This document shows, one piece after another, positions 1-8,315 of a stretch of 64,000 nucleotides of DNA. Position numbers and translations under genes: made by a program. The notes beneath the pieces were generated by a model, which did no database searches, had not been told where the DNA came from, and saw only the letters and a program-made list of their open reading frames with translations. The DNA is from an uncultured Bacteroidales bacterium. Its GTDB lineage: Bacteria; Bacteroidota; Bacteroidia; Bacteroidales; UBA932. Numbering within the stretch: the first letter of the stretch is position 1; every line of letters starts with the position of its first letter. The stretch covers positions 344,089 through 408,088 of the forward strand of contig CAKVAS010000001.1 of NCBI GenBank assembly GCA_934725015.1, written 5' to 3'.

Positions 1-1
1 G

Positions 2-631
2 ACAAGAAATCACGTGTTTTTTACATTCCTGTTTGTGTTGTCGCTCTTTTGTTTTGAAGCCTTCGGGCAAAATGGTTATGAGGATGTCGTCTATTTGAAA
101 AACGGCGGCGAAATTCATGGAAGGATAGAGGAGGTCGTTCCTTCGGAAAGCATCAAAATCAGGACGGATGAGCGTAATCTGTTCCGATTTAGTCTGGACG
201 AGATAGATAGAATAGCCAGGGAGCAAAGAAAGAAGTCTTCCTTCAATAAGCCCCAAGGGTATTTCGGACTTGTGGAAGTTACCCTTCCTACCAACTTGGC
301 GGGGCAGAATTTTATCGGTCTGACTGTCACTAACGGCTATCGATTGTGCCCTCAGTTCGCCATAGGAGGCGGCGTGGGGCTCGAAAGGTCGCTCGATGCG
401 AAAAACTTGGGAATACCTGTCTTTGTCCATCTGAGGAGCGATTTCATTGACAACCCGGTGAGTCCATATTTGTCAGCGGACTTTGGCTATACGGCGGAGA
501 TTTATGGACTGAACCATATGCCCGAATCCGGCATCCCGGAAATAGACTATAAAGTTCAGGGGCTGTTCACCAGAATAGGTTTGGGTGTAAGCTATAATGT
601 GGGCAAAACCTTAAAAATAAATTTATCATGA
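2..631 (+). CDS. Secreted outer-membrane-type protein, 5' end probably outside the window
   Basis: The frame is open to the left edge, so the true start may lie upstream; a GTG at 14 would also give a signal peptide (hydrophobic stretch ending near FGQ). After the signal comes the pattern VVYLKNGGEIHGRI...ESIKIRT...FSLDEIDRI. This N-terminal module is common in secreted Bacteroidetes proteins and is typically followed by a small beta-barrel. The rest (alternating Gly/aromatic strands such as IGGGVGLE and LSADFGYTAEIYG) fits an eight-strand-like barrel. The stop overlaps the next start by ATGA, so the two genes are translationally coupled. The function is unknown. I am confident it is a real gene and only moderately confident of the barrel. 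Confidence 0.7.
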   Translation, partial: TRNHVFFTFLFVLSLFCFEAFGQNGYEDVVYLKNGGEIHGRIEEVVPSESIKIRTDERNLFRFSLDEIDRIAREQRKKSSFNKPQGYFGLVEVTLPTNLAGQNFIGLTVTNGYRLCPQFAIGGGVGLERSLDAKNLGIPVFVHLRSDFIDNPVSPYLSADFGYTAEIYGLNHMPESGIPEIDYKVQGLFTRIGLGVSYNVGKTLKINLS

Positions 632-2274
632 AGCAGAAAATCCTTTTGTTTTCAGTATCCTGCGCCCTTATTCTGGGCGCTTGTACCAAGGAACCGTCAA
701 TCGTTCCCGAAGAGGCAAAGATCGTGAATGTCATTGATGAGGACACCGCACTGCGTAATTTTTCTGTAGCCCTGTCAAAGGCTATCTGCTCAGAACAGCC
801 TGTCCGTGAGTTCCTTAAAAGGGAGGCTCTGAAACAGGTGGACAATGACTACGATGTTTTCTATCCGTTCGTCAGGAACTCTCAGGTCGATGGTGAACGC
901 ACATTCCGTGATGTCATTTCGCAGTATCTTGGAGGCGATGTCAGCGATATTGAGAATGCAGTCCCGACCTTGACCATATTGGTTCCGGACATGACATGGC
1001 TTGACCCGCAGGGCTTCTGCGCCGAGAACTGGGACACGTCGGACCAGAGGGCTGCCGTGACTTACAGGAGGGCAAAGAGCGACAGCAAGGAGCTTTTTGT
1101 GAACGGTTATGAACTTGGGGAAATTGAGGACGGCGCAATTCCCGGAGGCACAGTGCTGGTCGTAAAATCCAACGAACGCATTGTTGCCGATGCTAAGACA
1201 AAATCCGGTGAACAGACCTTCCGCTTCATTGCAGACGCTTTCGACCCGTCAAAGAATGAGCCTGTGACAAAGGATATCAGATATACGGGAAAATACTCCT
1301 TTGAATGGTACGCCGCTCAAAATCCGGAAGACAGTTCCGATGAAATACCCGAAGATGTTCTGAATGATTATAACCCTGACTTGATCAAGGCCTATAATTA
1401 TTTCAAAAATAATTCCTATGCTTGCCAGAATGACTATATCTGCTACGGGATGACATCGAATTCCACTGTTGGAAAGTTGAGGACGGATGTTCGATCCAAG
1501 CTGGTACGTTTTCAGATTAGCCCATGTGCATTTAACCGACTTTTTGATGATTCGGATGACAGAAAATTCTCAAACATATTAGATACTGATGACAATGGAG
1601 GAAAACATCCGGAGCCTACAAAGGACGAGGTTTATTCGCGTTTGTGGGCGGAAGGAGCGTTGGAGATATGCATAGATGTATATACCGGAAATGATAATGG
1701 ACAAGCAACATCCAATCGAATGTTCTATAGTGTTCGTGCCAAGGATCTATTCACGGTAAAGCCACATGCAATATCTAAAGAGACATGGGGTTCAACCATG
1801 TTCAAGTGGTATGTTACCTGGCAATACAAAATGTCGAAGCGTGACGAGACCACATTGGCTCCCAAATGGTATTATCCTGATAAATCACCATACTTACCAA
1901 CATGGGACTTACTTGTAAATTCAGGTTACACTGTCATTGTGTCTGAGATTGATTCGGGGAAAGTCAATAAAGTTTCTAAAACCATAAATACGCGACGGTC
2001 TAATACGGAGTCTGTTAAAGCAGGCGTTGAAGCCGGTTTGGCTGATAATATTACCGCAAAACTTGAACTCGGCTGGACTGGCTCTCAGGAGAAATCCACA
2101 TCGACGGTCGTAACATTGGAATGGTCGGAGAAAGATGATGATATGGGACAGTTCCAAATATTGTATAGCGACAAGTACATTAGAGGGTATTCTTCATCAA
2201 CGAAAAAGTACAATGTTGCATCTTATACGACGGGAGATTATTTTACGTGTACGATTCTCCCTCTCAAGTATTAA
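628..2274 (+). CDS. Large lipoprotein of unknown function, paralogue of the gene at 10968-12617
   Basis: 548 residues with a signal peptide and lipobox ending at Cys19 (ALILGAC), so probably membrane-anchored and, by Bacteroidetes habit, possibly surface exposed. No family is recognised. A paralogue lies about 10 kb away on the other strand; the first 200 residues are nearly identical (for example DEDTALRNFSVALSKAICSE) and the rest is clearly alignable. The last 100 residues alternate polar and small residues (TESVKAGVEAGL, ITAKLELGWTGSQEKS), which resembles the amphipathic beta-hairpin of aerolysin-type pore formers; this is inference only. It is coupled by ATGA to the barrel gene upstream and followed after 15 nt by another lipoprotein, so all three look like one operon. 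Confidence 0.72.
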   Translation: MKQKILLFSVSCALILGACTKEPSIVPEEAKIVNVIDEDTALRNFSVALSKAICSEQPVREFLKREALKQVDNDYDVFYPFVRNSQVDGERTFRDVISQYLGGDVSDIENAVPTLTILVPDMTWLDPQGFCAENWDTSDQRAAVTYRRAKSDSKELFVNGYELGEIEDGAIPGGTVLVVKSNERIVADAKTKSGEQTFRFIADAFDPSKNEPVTKDIRYTGKYSFEWYAAQNPEDSSDEIPEDVLNDYNPDLIKAYNYFKNNSYACQNDYICYGMTSNSTVGKLRTDVRSKLVRFQISPCAFNRLFDDSDDRKFSNILDTDDNGGKHPEPTKDEVYSRLWAEGALEICIDVYTGNDNGQATSNRMFYSVRAKDLFTVKPHAISKETWGSTMFKWYVTWQYKMSKRDETTLAPKWYYPDKSPYLPTWDLLVNSGYTVIVSEIDSGKVNKVSKTINTRRSNTESVKAGVEAGLADNITAKLELGWTGSQEKSTSTVVTLEWSEKDDDMGQFQILYSDKYIRGYSSSTKKYNVASYTTGDYFTCTILPLKY

Positions 2275-2289
2275 CTAAAATCAAATACA

Positions 2290-2934
2290 ATGAAAAGATT
2301 GTTTTTTTTATCGTTGGTGTTTATTGTTATGGCCGGACTCTCTTCTTGCCAGCACAAGGAAATTGACGAAAAGTCAGTTATTGACGAAATCTGTGATGAT
2401 GTATGCGGCGCATACAGACTTGAAAGCGTCTGTCGCATAGACGGAACTGAAATGGATCTTGACGGAGATGGCAAATCCAGCGTGGAACTGATGCATGAGT
2501 TCGTCAGGCTTCCGTCCGCAGTGCTGGCGTTGACTTATATTGTCCGGGTTGAAAGGGTGCAGGAATATGATTCGAAAAAATATTTCAGAATTGAAATCCC
2601 TGTCCAGTATCTTGATTACGATGCATCCTCAAAGGAATATTCTTTTGCCAATAAGGAAGGGCATGGCGGCACAGCAAATTTCTCCCTCTACTATACCGTC
2701 CTGCCTTCAGGAGACCTTTCGTATGGCTATGGTTCCAGCACGAATCTGTTTGCCTCAGATTTGCCGGTTGTGGGCGGAAAGACGGGAGTGGATATCGCGG
2801 ATGCGAGATATTATGATTTCGTCAGGTTCGGCGACGGTGTGCTGAATTTCATTGTCAATGCAGGGCTCTATGATTTCGCTTCCAAGGAATATGTCAAAGT
2901 TCCGGTATCTTATACATACAGGAAAGTTAACTGA
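2290..2934 (+). CDS. Lipoprotein of unknown function
   Basis: 214 residues with a type II signal peptide and lipobox at about residue 20 (GLSSC). The mature part starts with an acidic helix (KEIDEKSVIDEICDDV) followed by beta-rich sequence with many Tyr and Gly residues (YYTVLPSGDLSYGYG). No catalytic motif is visible and no family is recognised. It is the last gene of the three-gene plus-strand operon. It ends about 120 nt before a strong hairpin shared with the convergent ATPase gene. The position directly after the large lipoprotein suggests a partner of that protein, but nothing in the sequence proves this. Confidence 0.65.
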   Translation: MKRLFFLSLVFIVMAGLSSCQHKEIDEKSVIDEICDDVCGAYRLESVCRIDGTEMDLDGDGKSSVELMHEFVRLPSAVLALTYIVRVERVQEYDSKKYFRIEIPVQYLDYDASSKEYSFANKEGHGGTANFSLYYTVLPSGDLSYGYGSSTNLFASDLPVVGGKTGVDIADARYYDFVRFGDGVLNFIVNAGLYDFASKEYVKVPVSYTYRKVN

Positions 2935-3053
2935 CCGTTTAATTTCAGGCAAATATTAGTTATTGTCTGTTTACTCGGGAAACTACAGATTCGAAGTCAG
3001 CTACAAAGGCGGTGACCTGTTGGGAATTAGCCCTTAAAATAATACTGTGGATG

Positions 3054-3086
3054 TTGCGGCAGGAGACCTATTGTCTTCTGCCGCAA
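3054..3086. terminator. Hairpin between convergent genes, probable bidirectional terminator
   Basis: TTGCGGCAGGAGAC at 3054-3067 pairs with GTCTTCTGCCGCAA at 3073-3086 (14 bp, one G.U position, 5-nt loop). It lies between a plus-strand and a minus-strand gene end. A hairpin with nearly the same arms is found at 19578-19620. There is no long T tract, so the terminator role is inferred from position. Confidence 0.6.
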
Positions 3087-3100
3087 TGTATTCCGTGCCG

Positions 3101-4543
3101 TCATTCAACAAATAACCCATCCTCGGTGACTTCAGACTGAAATACATCTGAATGTTCGTTCCTCTGCATCGGGAAGGTTGTGACGAGGGTCATGTGAATG
3201 CTTTTGTCCGGATAGCTTCGGGATAAGAACTCGCGCCGTTTCTCGATGGTTTGGGCGTATTGCTTGGTCACAGAGAACGGTGATTTCGTATATTTCATCT
3301 CACAGACATTAAGCACGTCGTCCTGTCGGTCAATAATGAGGTCAATCTGCATTCCTTCGGCATTGCCATCTCCTTTCACGGAGCATGGATATTCGACGCT
3401 TGACACCCCGCCTATCTGGAGTGAACGCTTGATTTGCCTTATGTGGCGGAGGCATACCTCCTTGAAAGCGACGCCCCGCCATGACGCGACCTCCGAATCC
3501 TTCAGGTGATGCTGCCAATAATCGGTCTCCCTTACGACCTTGTCCTCCTTAAAGTGCAGCCAGAACCAGCAGAACGGATCCGAAAGTTTGTAAAATTCTC
3601 CCTTTCTACCCGATGCCGAGGATGTGTAAGCAGATATGAAATCGCTGGCAATTAAAGCCTTAAGCATCTTGCTGAATTCCCCATTAGGATTTGTCCCAAT
3701 CATAGACGCCAATTCTCCTCTCGTGTAGCCTGCGTGGCGGCGTCCGAGACAGCGCACTGCCTTCATGCATGAGTCCGCATTGTCAAAGACGGAGTTGAAA
3801 AGTCTCTCGAACTCGTCTCCAAGCTTGGCCTTGCCGTCAAAGAACAGGGCATCCACATTCTGTGCAAGGCTCATGGACGGGTTGAAATAGTTCAGATAGT
3901 ACGGAATGCCGCCGAGAATCATATATGCCTGAATGATGTTGTAGTGCGACATGGATATTCCCCGGCTGACGAAGAAATCCTCACATTCCTTCAGACAGAA
4001 TGGCGAGAGTTTGATTTCGGACGTGATTCGTCCGTACAGCCCGCCCTTGTTGTTGATGAGATTGTCCAGCATCCATGAAGTCGCGGAACCGCACACAATG
4101 AGACAAAGCTGATGCTGAGTGTTGCCCCATCCGTTCCAGAATGCCTCCAGTGCAGTCAGGAAACCCGAACGTGCCGTGTCCATCCACGGAAGTTCGTCGA
4201 TGAAGACAACCTGACGGCTTCCGTTATTCTGTCTTTCAAGAAATTTTTCGAGCAGGAAAAAAGCTTCCATCCAAGACTTGGGCGGCGTGAATCCTTCCAT
4301 CCCGTGACGAATAAGCGAGAAAGTGAAATTCTCAAGCTGGCTCTTGAGAGTCGCCCTGCGCTTCCTGTCAAACGGTGAAAGCCCAGTGTGATGAAAAACC
4401 ATGTCGTCCCTGAACACCTCGTCGATGAGAAACGTCTTTCCCACGCGCCTGCGTCCATAGACAGCGATAAATTCCGGACGACCGCTGTCCTGAAGCCGCC
4501 GAAGTTCTGAGATTTCCTTTTTTCTTCCGATGATTGTGCACAT
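3101..4543 (-). CDS. AAA ATPase of the archaeal-type (ATPase_2 / DUF234) family
   Basis: 480 residues from the ATG at 4543. An upstream in-frame ATG at 4570 falls inside the promoter at 4568-4575, so it is not used. Walker A is GRRRVGKT at residues 30-37 and Walker B is QVVFIDELPW near residue 120. The C-terminal part has the spacing of a PD-(D/E)xK nuclease fold (IDLIIDRQDDVLNVCEMKY: an Asp, then E-x-K), as is usual for the DUF234/DUF4143 tail of this family. Members are widespread in Bacteroidetes and archaea; their cellular role is mostly undetermined. A second ATPase of related type lies directly upstream on the same strand, separated by a large inverted repeat. Confidence 0.85.
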   Translation of the reverse strand: MCTIIGRKKEISELRRLQDSGRPEFIAVYGRRRVGKTFLIDEVFRDDMVFHHTGLSPFDRKRRATLKSQLENFTFSLIRHGMEGFTPPKSWMEAFFLLEKFLERQNNGSRQVVFIDELPWMDTARSGFLTALEAFWNGWGNTQHQLCLIVCGSATSWMLDNLINNKGGLYGRITSEIKLSPFCLKECEDFFVSRGISMSHYNIIQAYMILGGIPYYLNYFNPSMSLAQNVDALFFDGKAKLGDEFERLFNSVFDNADSCMKAVRCLGRRHAGYTRGELASMIGTNPNGEFSKMLKALIASDFISAYTSSASGRKGEFYKLSDPFCWFWLHFKEDKVVRETDYWQHHLKDSEVASWRGVAFKEVCLRHIRQIKRSLQIGGVSSVEYPCSVKGDGNAEGMQIDLIIDRQDDVLNVCEMKYTKSPFSVTKQYAQTIEKRREFLSRSYPDKSIHMTLVTTFPMQRNEHSDVFQSEVTEDGLFVE

Positions 4544-4567
4544 GGCAACAGTATTTTTGAGCCACTG

Positions 4568-4575
4568 CAAAGATA
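4568..4575 (-). promoter_or_regulatory. Bacteroidetes -7 promoter element
   Basis: TATCTTTG on the minus strand matches TAnnTTTG exactly and would start transcription just ahead of the ATG at 4543. No clear TTTG is seen at the usual upstream distance. It decides the start codon of the downstream ATPase. Confidence 0.6.
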
Positions 4576-4594
4576 TGTAAATTTTAGGAATTCC

Positions 4595-4669
4595 TGCATA
4601 AAAATGGCTTTATTTCGCTAAAGTTACCGGATATTAGATGTTTTAGCGGAATAAAGCCGATTTTATGCA
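4595..4669. repeat. Long imperfect inverted repeat between two ATPase genes
   Basis: The 28-nt arm at 4595-4622 and its inverted partner at 4642-4669 differ at only a few positions and enclose a 19-nt loop. The similarity continues outward as TAGGAAT on both sides, and on the right side this TAG is the stop codon of the gene ending at 4675. It could be a transcription terminator or a small mobile relic. It is too long and AT-rich for an ordinary terminator, and no transposase is nearby. Confidence 0.6.
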
Positions 4670-4674
4670 TATTC

Positions 4675-5811
4675 CTACAGTGTCCGCAGCCAGTCCGCGA
4701 AGAAATAGTCATAGACATACCAGCAGTCGCCGTCCGTGGAGACAAAATCGTTTCTTAGCAGCCATTTCAATGCGGACTGGACGGAACTCGCTCCGCTGAG
4801 GGCGTTATCCTTAATGAATTTCGTCGAGGTGACACCCTTTGCCTTTCCGGCTCTCGCGATTGCGACGAGAACCTCCTTCTGTTTGACTGTAAGGCGGCAG
4901 AGCGTGTCCAGATAGATGTAGCTGAAGCCGTCGATTATCTCCTTTCTTGCATATTCAGCCATTTCCGGAGAGACCGTCTCACCTTTCCATGTGTTCATAT
5001 ATATGGTATTCAGCATTTTCTGTATATACCATGTGACGCCGTCGTAACGGTCATATATCCCGTCGAATATGTCCCTCGGTATTTTTCTCCCCCCTTCTTC
5101 GAAATGTTTTTCCGCGAAGTCGAAATAGGCCTGTCTGTCGATGCATCCGAGGTTCATCATCGAAACGCTCTGGTAGAACGGGCGTGCGCCGGAGAGAAAA
5201 ATCTCCCCCATCGTGTGCCTGCGGCTTCCGGCGAATATGAACCTCGAGTTCCTGCATTTCTGGATATGTGTCCTAAGAAGGGCTTCCGTATTCTTCTGCG
5301 GGTATTCCGTAATCTGCTGAAACTCGTCGATGGCGACTATGCACGGGCGGTTCGCCTCCTCAAGGTAACGGAAAATCTCATCGATTGTGACATCGCTGTT
5401 TCTGACTTCGCCGGGCAGCAGCGTCAGCGTGGGGTTTCCGAGGGTGTCGAAACTGATTCCCGGGGAAAGCGAGCTTACCGTCCTGACAAATCTCTCAAGC
5501 GCTTTCTCTCCCTTTGATTTCAGCCTGCCGACAATTTCCTTCCCGAGCGCGACGATGAACTCGTCAATTGTCAGAGTAGCATATATATCGACATAGAAAG
5601 TGTAGAAGATTTCGCGGATCTCCCTGTTGTCGAAGCAATGCCATATAAGCCCGGACTTCCCCATCCTTCGCGGTGAAATCAGAGCCAGATTGTTCCCGTT
5701 TCTGAGTCTTTTGATGATTTCCTCCGTCTCCGTCTTCCTGTCGCAGAAATACTTCTCTCCCATGTAACCGACTGTAACAAAGGGATTTTCTATCTCACTT
5801 GTCATATTCAT
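4675..5811 (-). CDS. AAA ATPase, archaeal-type ATPase domain
   Basis: 378 residues. Walker A is SPRRMGKS at residues 46-53, Walker B is CIVAIDEFQQI near residue 160, and a sensor-like FIFAGSRRHTM follows. The C-terminal 90 residues look like a winged helix (RLTVKQKEVLVAIARAGKA, SSVQSALKWLLRNDF). This layout is the ATPase_2 type. Unlike the neighbour at 3101-4543 it has no nuclease-like tail. A second in-frame ATG lies six nt in, so the start could be 5805. A strong promoter sits at 5823-5853, leaving a very short leader. The role is unknown; such ATPases are often singletons in accessory regions. Confidence 0.85.
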   Translation of the reverse strand: MNMTSEIENPFVTVGYMGEKYFCDRKTETEEIIKRLRNGNNLALISPRRMGKSGLIWHCFDNREIREIFYTFYVDIYATLTIDEFIVALGKEIVGRLKSKGEKALERFVRTVSSLSPGISFDTLGNPTLTLLPGEVRNSDVTIDEIFRYLEEANRPCIVAIDEFQQITEYPQKNTEALLRTHIQKCRNSRFIFAGSRRHTMGEIFLSGARPFYQSVSMMNLGCIDRQAYFDFAEKHFEEGGRKIPRDIFDGIYDRYDGVTWYIQKMLNTIYMNTWKGETVSPEMAEYARKEIIDGFSYIYLDTLCRLTVKQKEVLVAIARAGKAKGVTSTKFIKDNALSGASSVQSALKWLLRNDFVSTDGDCWYVYDYFFADWLRTL

Positions 5812-5822
5812 ATGATTTTATG

Positions 5823-5853
5823 CAAAAATAATTATTAAATTTCAATAATCAAA
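5823..5853 (-). promoter_or_regulatory. Bacteroidetes promoter (TTTG-N19-TATTTTTG)
   Basis: On the minus strand TTTG (5850-5853) precedes TATTTTTG (5823-5830) with a 19-nt spacer. This is the canonical Bacteroidetes sigma-ABfr layout. It drives the ATPase gene starting at 5811. Confidence 0.75.
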
Positions 5854-6146
5854 ATTCAATAATTCCTTTATGGCATAAAACGGCCTGTGAATTAGGAACG
5901 GAACCTTTTCGATAAGCGAGAGCATAGCCAAGCTTGCTTGAGCTATGCCGAGCGCAGAAAAGTGGCAATTGAAAATTGAACCATTCTTTCCCGAAATATA
6001 TGGTCATCACGGACTTGAATGATTCAGAAACATCACTTGTTTTATAATGATAGTATCGGGAATATCCGCTCCTGATAAATCTGTATGGAGACCATGACAT
6101 AAAACGAACTCGATAAGTAAGTGACAGCTGATAGTTTCAGTCTGTT
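5854..6146. other. Gap without a convincing gene; holds a hairpin
   Basis: About 290 nt. GCATAGC (5922-5928) and GCTATGC (5942-5948) form a hairpin with an inner AAGC/GCTT stem. An 83-codon minus-strand frame here has no promoter, signal or family resemblance and is not called. It may be decayed accessory DNA. Confidence 0.4.
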
Positions 6147-6764
6147 TCAGTTCCGCCCAAGCAGTTTTTCGATTTCAGACATCACCGCCTTCCTGTTTTC
6201 TTCGGTGTCGGCCATCGGATTCTCCTTGAGAGACGCAATTGCGGCGGCATCGGTTACTTTCGTCAGCTTATAGACATCGTACCACCGTTTTCCAATGCTC
6301 GGATTCTCCAGCCACAGCTGAACCTCATTCTCGTCGGAGGAATAGAGTTTCATCCGATTCATCTCCGAACCCCACAGATTCGTATCCACAGTGCGTTTAT
6401 GAACATCAGCGCTCAGCACATTCTTCGCGCTCTGTTCATCCGTTTGCCGAAGATACCAGCACTGTTCAGCACCACGACTCTCGAACCCATAGCGTGTATA
6501 TCCGACAATCTTCCCGTTCCCGAGGAACTCATAGAAGACAGTGTAGTCTCCAGGCCACGCGGGACTGTTCTCATACGAGCTCTCGTCAATCACCTTGCCC
6601 GAAGCGTCCGTCTGCACGCAGGTATTGTGCGACGCCATATACATTCCCGTGATTTCATCAGGCTCGAGGCTTATATTTCCATACTTGATGCCATCCTTGG
6701 AACAGCCGGCAAATACCGCCATCATCGCGCAGCAAATCCCCGTAAAGCAAATAATTCGTTTCAT
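6147..6764 (-). CDS. Lipoprotein downstream of a truncated C10 peptidase
   Basis: 205 residues with a type II signal peptide and lipobox Cys21 (AVFAGC). The mature protein has beta-rich sequence with a central WYLRQTDEQ and ends in a charged helix (EENRKAVMSEIEKLL). No family is recognised. It begins 20 nt after the stop of the C10 peptidase fragment at 6785-7612, so it is the last gene of the peptidase operon. By analogy with C10 peptidases that are encoded beside specific inhibitors (SpeB/Spi; Bfp/Bfi in Bacteroides), it is a candidate inhibitor or partner. That is inference from position alone. Confidence 0.62.
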   Translation of the reverse strand: MKRIICFTGICCAMMAVFAGCSKDGIKYGNISLEPDEITGMYMASHNTCVQTDASGKVIDESSYENSPAWPGDYTVFYEFLGNGKIVGYTRYGFESRGAEQCWYLRQTDEQSAKNVLSADVHKRTVDTNLWGSEMNRMKLYSSDENEVQLWLENPSIGKRWYDVYKLTKVTDAAAIASLKENPMADTEENRKAVMSEIEKLLGRN

Positions 6765-6784
6765 CTCACAAAAAGTTTATAAGG

Positions 6785-7612
6785 TTAATACATCCATCTG
6801 TCCGCGCCATAACTCATGTGTACCCTATTCCCGATTTCCCTTAAAAGAGTCGCCAGTTGAGTGCAGGCAGCGCAACTGTTTGTATGAACTGCGGTACAGT
6901 GCGATGACTGCTTCATTCCCGTCCATTCGAGTGTCTGTGTGGAATTTGAGGCGTTGGGATATGTCAAAGATATTGATGTCGGAGATGAATAAACTGACAT
7001 TATCTGAGCGATGGCTATGGCTACGCAACCTGCCGGAACATTGTTGTCAAAAGGCGAACAGCAATACCAGTTAAACGGCTGACGCTGATGCCATGCAACA
7101 GAAATCAATGGACTATTGTCTTCCGATGTTTCTCTTGTAAGTGTTTGATAATAGTCAGGCATCGGAATGTCAATGTCTGATGATGCGGATGCCAATTGAC
7201 CTTCAATTTCATCAATATATATGTTGAAAGCCTCAATTTCGGAGTGCTTTCCATCATAGTTGCCTTTGTCCGAATAGGCTATTACTTCCGGGCTGTCATG
7301 TCTTGCCCCGACAATGACAAAGCCGTCTTCATTGTCAAAGTTTACCACATAAAAAACAGGAGAGATTGCGTCCGACTTGGTTGTTCCGGAAGACGGAATT
7401 ATAGATGAAATTCTTTTTTCCGAACATTTTGTTTCCGCATTGTTTGAAAACACTGAAATGGAAGCCATTGCAATGTTGCGGATTTCAGTTACCGACCGTA
7501 ACAGTTCATTTTGAGGCGACGAAATTGCCTCTTCTCCATTAGACAAATTTGCTTTCTTGCACGACAAGAAGGCAAGGAGAATAAAAAGGATTGTCAAAAA
7601 ATGTTTTTTCAT
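6785..7612 (-). CDS. C-terminally truncated C10 (streptopain-type) cysteine peptidase
   Basis: 275 residues. Lipobox Cys18 (AFLSC), then a Spi/C10 prodomain (FYVVNFDNEDGFVIVGA), then the start of the peptidase domain. The catalytic Cys is Cys196 in VPAGCVAIAIAQIM, the standard C10 signature. The protein stops at ADRWMY, before the region that should hold the catalytic His and the following Trp-Gly motif. The full-length neighbour at 8302-9834 is about 235 residues longer. It is therefore probably inactive as a protease, unless it serves as a decoy or a prodomain inhibitor. It sits in the operon behind the intact C10 gene. A second, more decayed copy of its 5' end is at 10660-10902. Confidence 0.78.
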   Translation of the reverse strand: MKKHFLTILFILLAFLSCKKANLSNGEEAISSPQNELLRSVTEIRNIAMASISVFSNNAETKCSEKRISSIIPSSGTTKSDAISPVFYVVNFDNEDGFVIVGARHDSPEVIAYSDKGNYDGKHSEIEAFNIYIDEIEGQLASASSDIDIPMPDYYQTLTRETSEDNSPLISVAWHQRQPFNWYCCSPFDNNVPAGCVAIAIAQIMSVYSSPTSISLTYPNASNSTQTLEWTGMKQSSHCTAVHTNSCAACTQLATLLREIGNRVHMSYGADRWMY

Positions 7613-7643
7613 AAATCTTTCATTTAATTTTATTACTGTCTTT

Positions 7644-8315
7644 TCATGTGAAATCGTATTCTATGGTATCAGAATAAACTTTTCCGTTTTCTGTCGTTAC
7701 AGACACGGTTATTCTATGAACTGCCGGGACGTCCGGTTTCTTTGTGAAAATCAAATCGCCGAGACTTCCGCACAGCAGTCGCATATCATACGACATCATA
7801 TCCGGTAACGGCATCGTTTCCTCACGGTAGAAGGGATCGGGATACCCAGTATATCCGCTGTCAATGTATTTCTGCACGGAATGAAATCTTATGGTCATGA
7901 GGTCGTTGAGGAGACTACCTGCCGGATGCCTGTCATCAAAGTCAATGTTGCTCACGACATCATATCTTACAACGTCCGGGAATGTGCAGCGGACATCTAT
8001 TATGTCCATGACCAATCTCACCTTCCGATTATACGTCATGTCATTATGAGCCACACATAACGAGTCATATATTCTTTTGTCTTCGCCGTCGGATTTGAAC
8101 GTGACATATTTCTTGCAACGGGTGTGCACGGACAGACAGTCGCCTTTAGCGGCGCTGGTGAAAACCTCTGAACCGTCAGGTGCCAGAACAATGCCGCTTA
8201 GCTGTCCATATTCCTGAACATAAGACCTCATGTCATAGCGATAGACCTTATTACAGCCACTCGCAAACAGAGCCGCTACAAGCAGTAAAGAAATTATTTT
8301 GTCATGGTTTGTCAT
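7644..8315 (-). CDS. Lipoprotein overlapping the C10 peptidase gene, candidate partner or inhibitor
   Basis: 223 residues with a signal peptide and lipobox Cys21 (LFASGC). The mature sequence is beta-rich and ends RITVSVTTENGKVYSDTIEYDFT, like a terminal immunoglobulin-type strand pair. No family is recognised. Its start lies inside the 3' end of the intact C10 peptidase gene (14-nt overlap), so the two are made together. In Streptococcus and Bacteroides fragilis, C10 peptidase genes sit next to genes for their inhibitors. This tight coupling makes an inhibitor or secretion partner a reasonable guess, but it has no motif support. Confidence 0.65.
   Translation of the reverse strand: MTNHDKIISLLLVAALFASGCNKVYRYDMRSYVQEYGQLSGIVLAPDGSEVFTSAAKGDCLSVHTRCKKYVTFKSDGEDKRIYDSLCVAHNDMTYNRKVRLVMDIIDVRCTFPDVVRYDVVSNIDFDDRHPAGSLLNDLMTIRFHSVQKYIDSGYTGYPDPFYREETMPLPDMMSYDMRLLCGSLGDLIFTKKPDVPAVHRITVSVTTENGKVYSDTIEYDFT

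Noticed and set aside
5849..6100. 83-codon minus-strand frame between the ATPase and a lipoprotein gene
   Set aside because: No promoter, signal peptide or recognisable domain; it overlaps a hairpin and looks like open frame by chance or decayed DNA.
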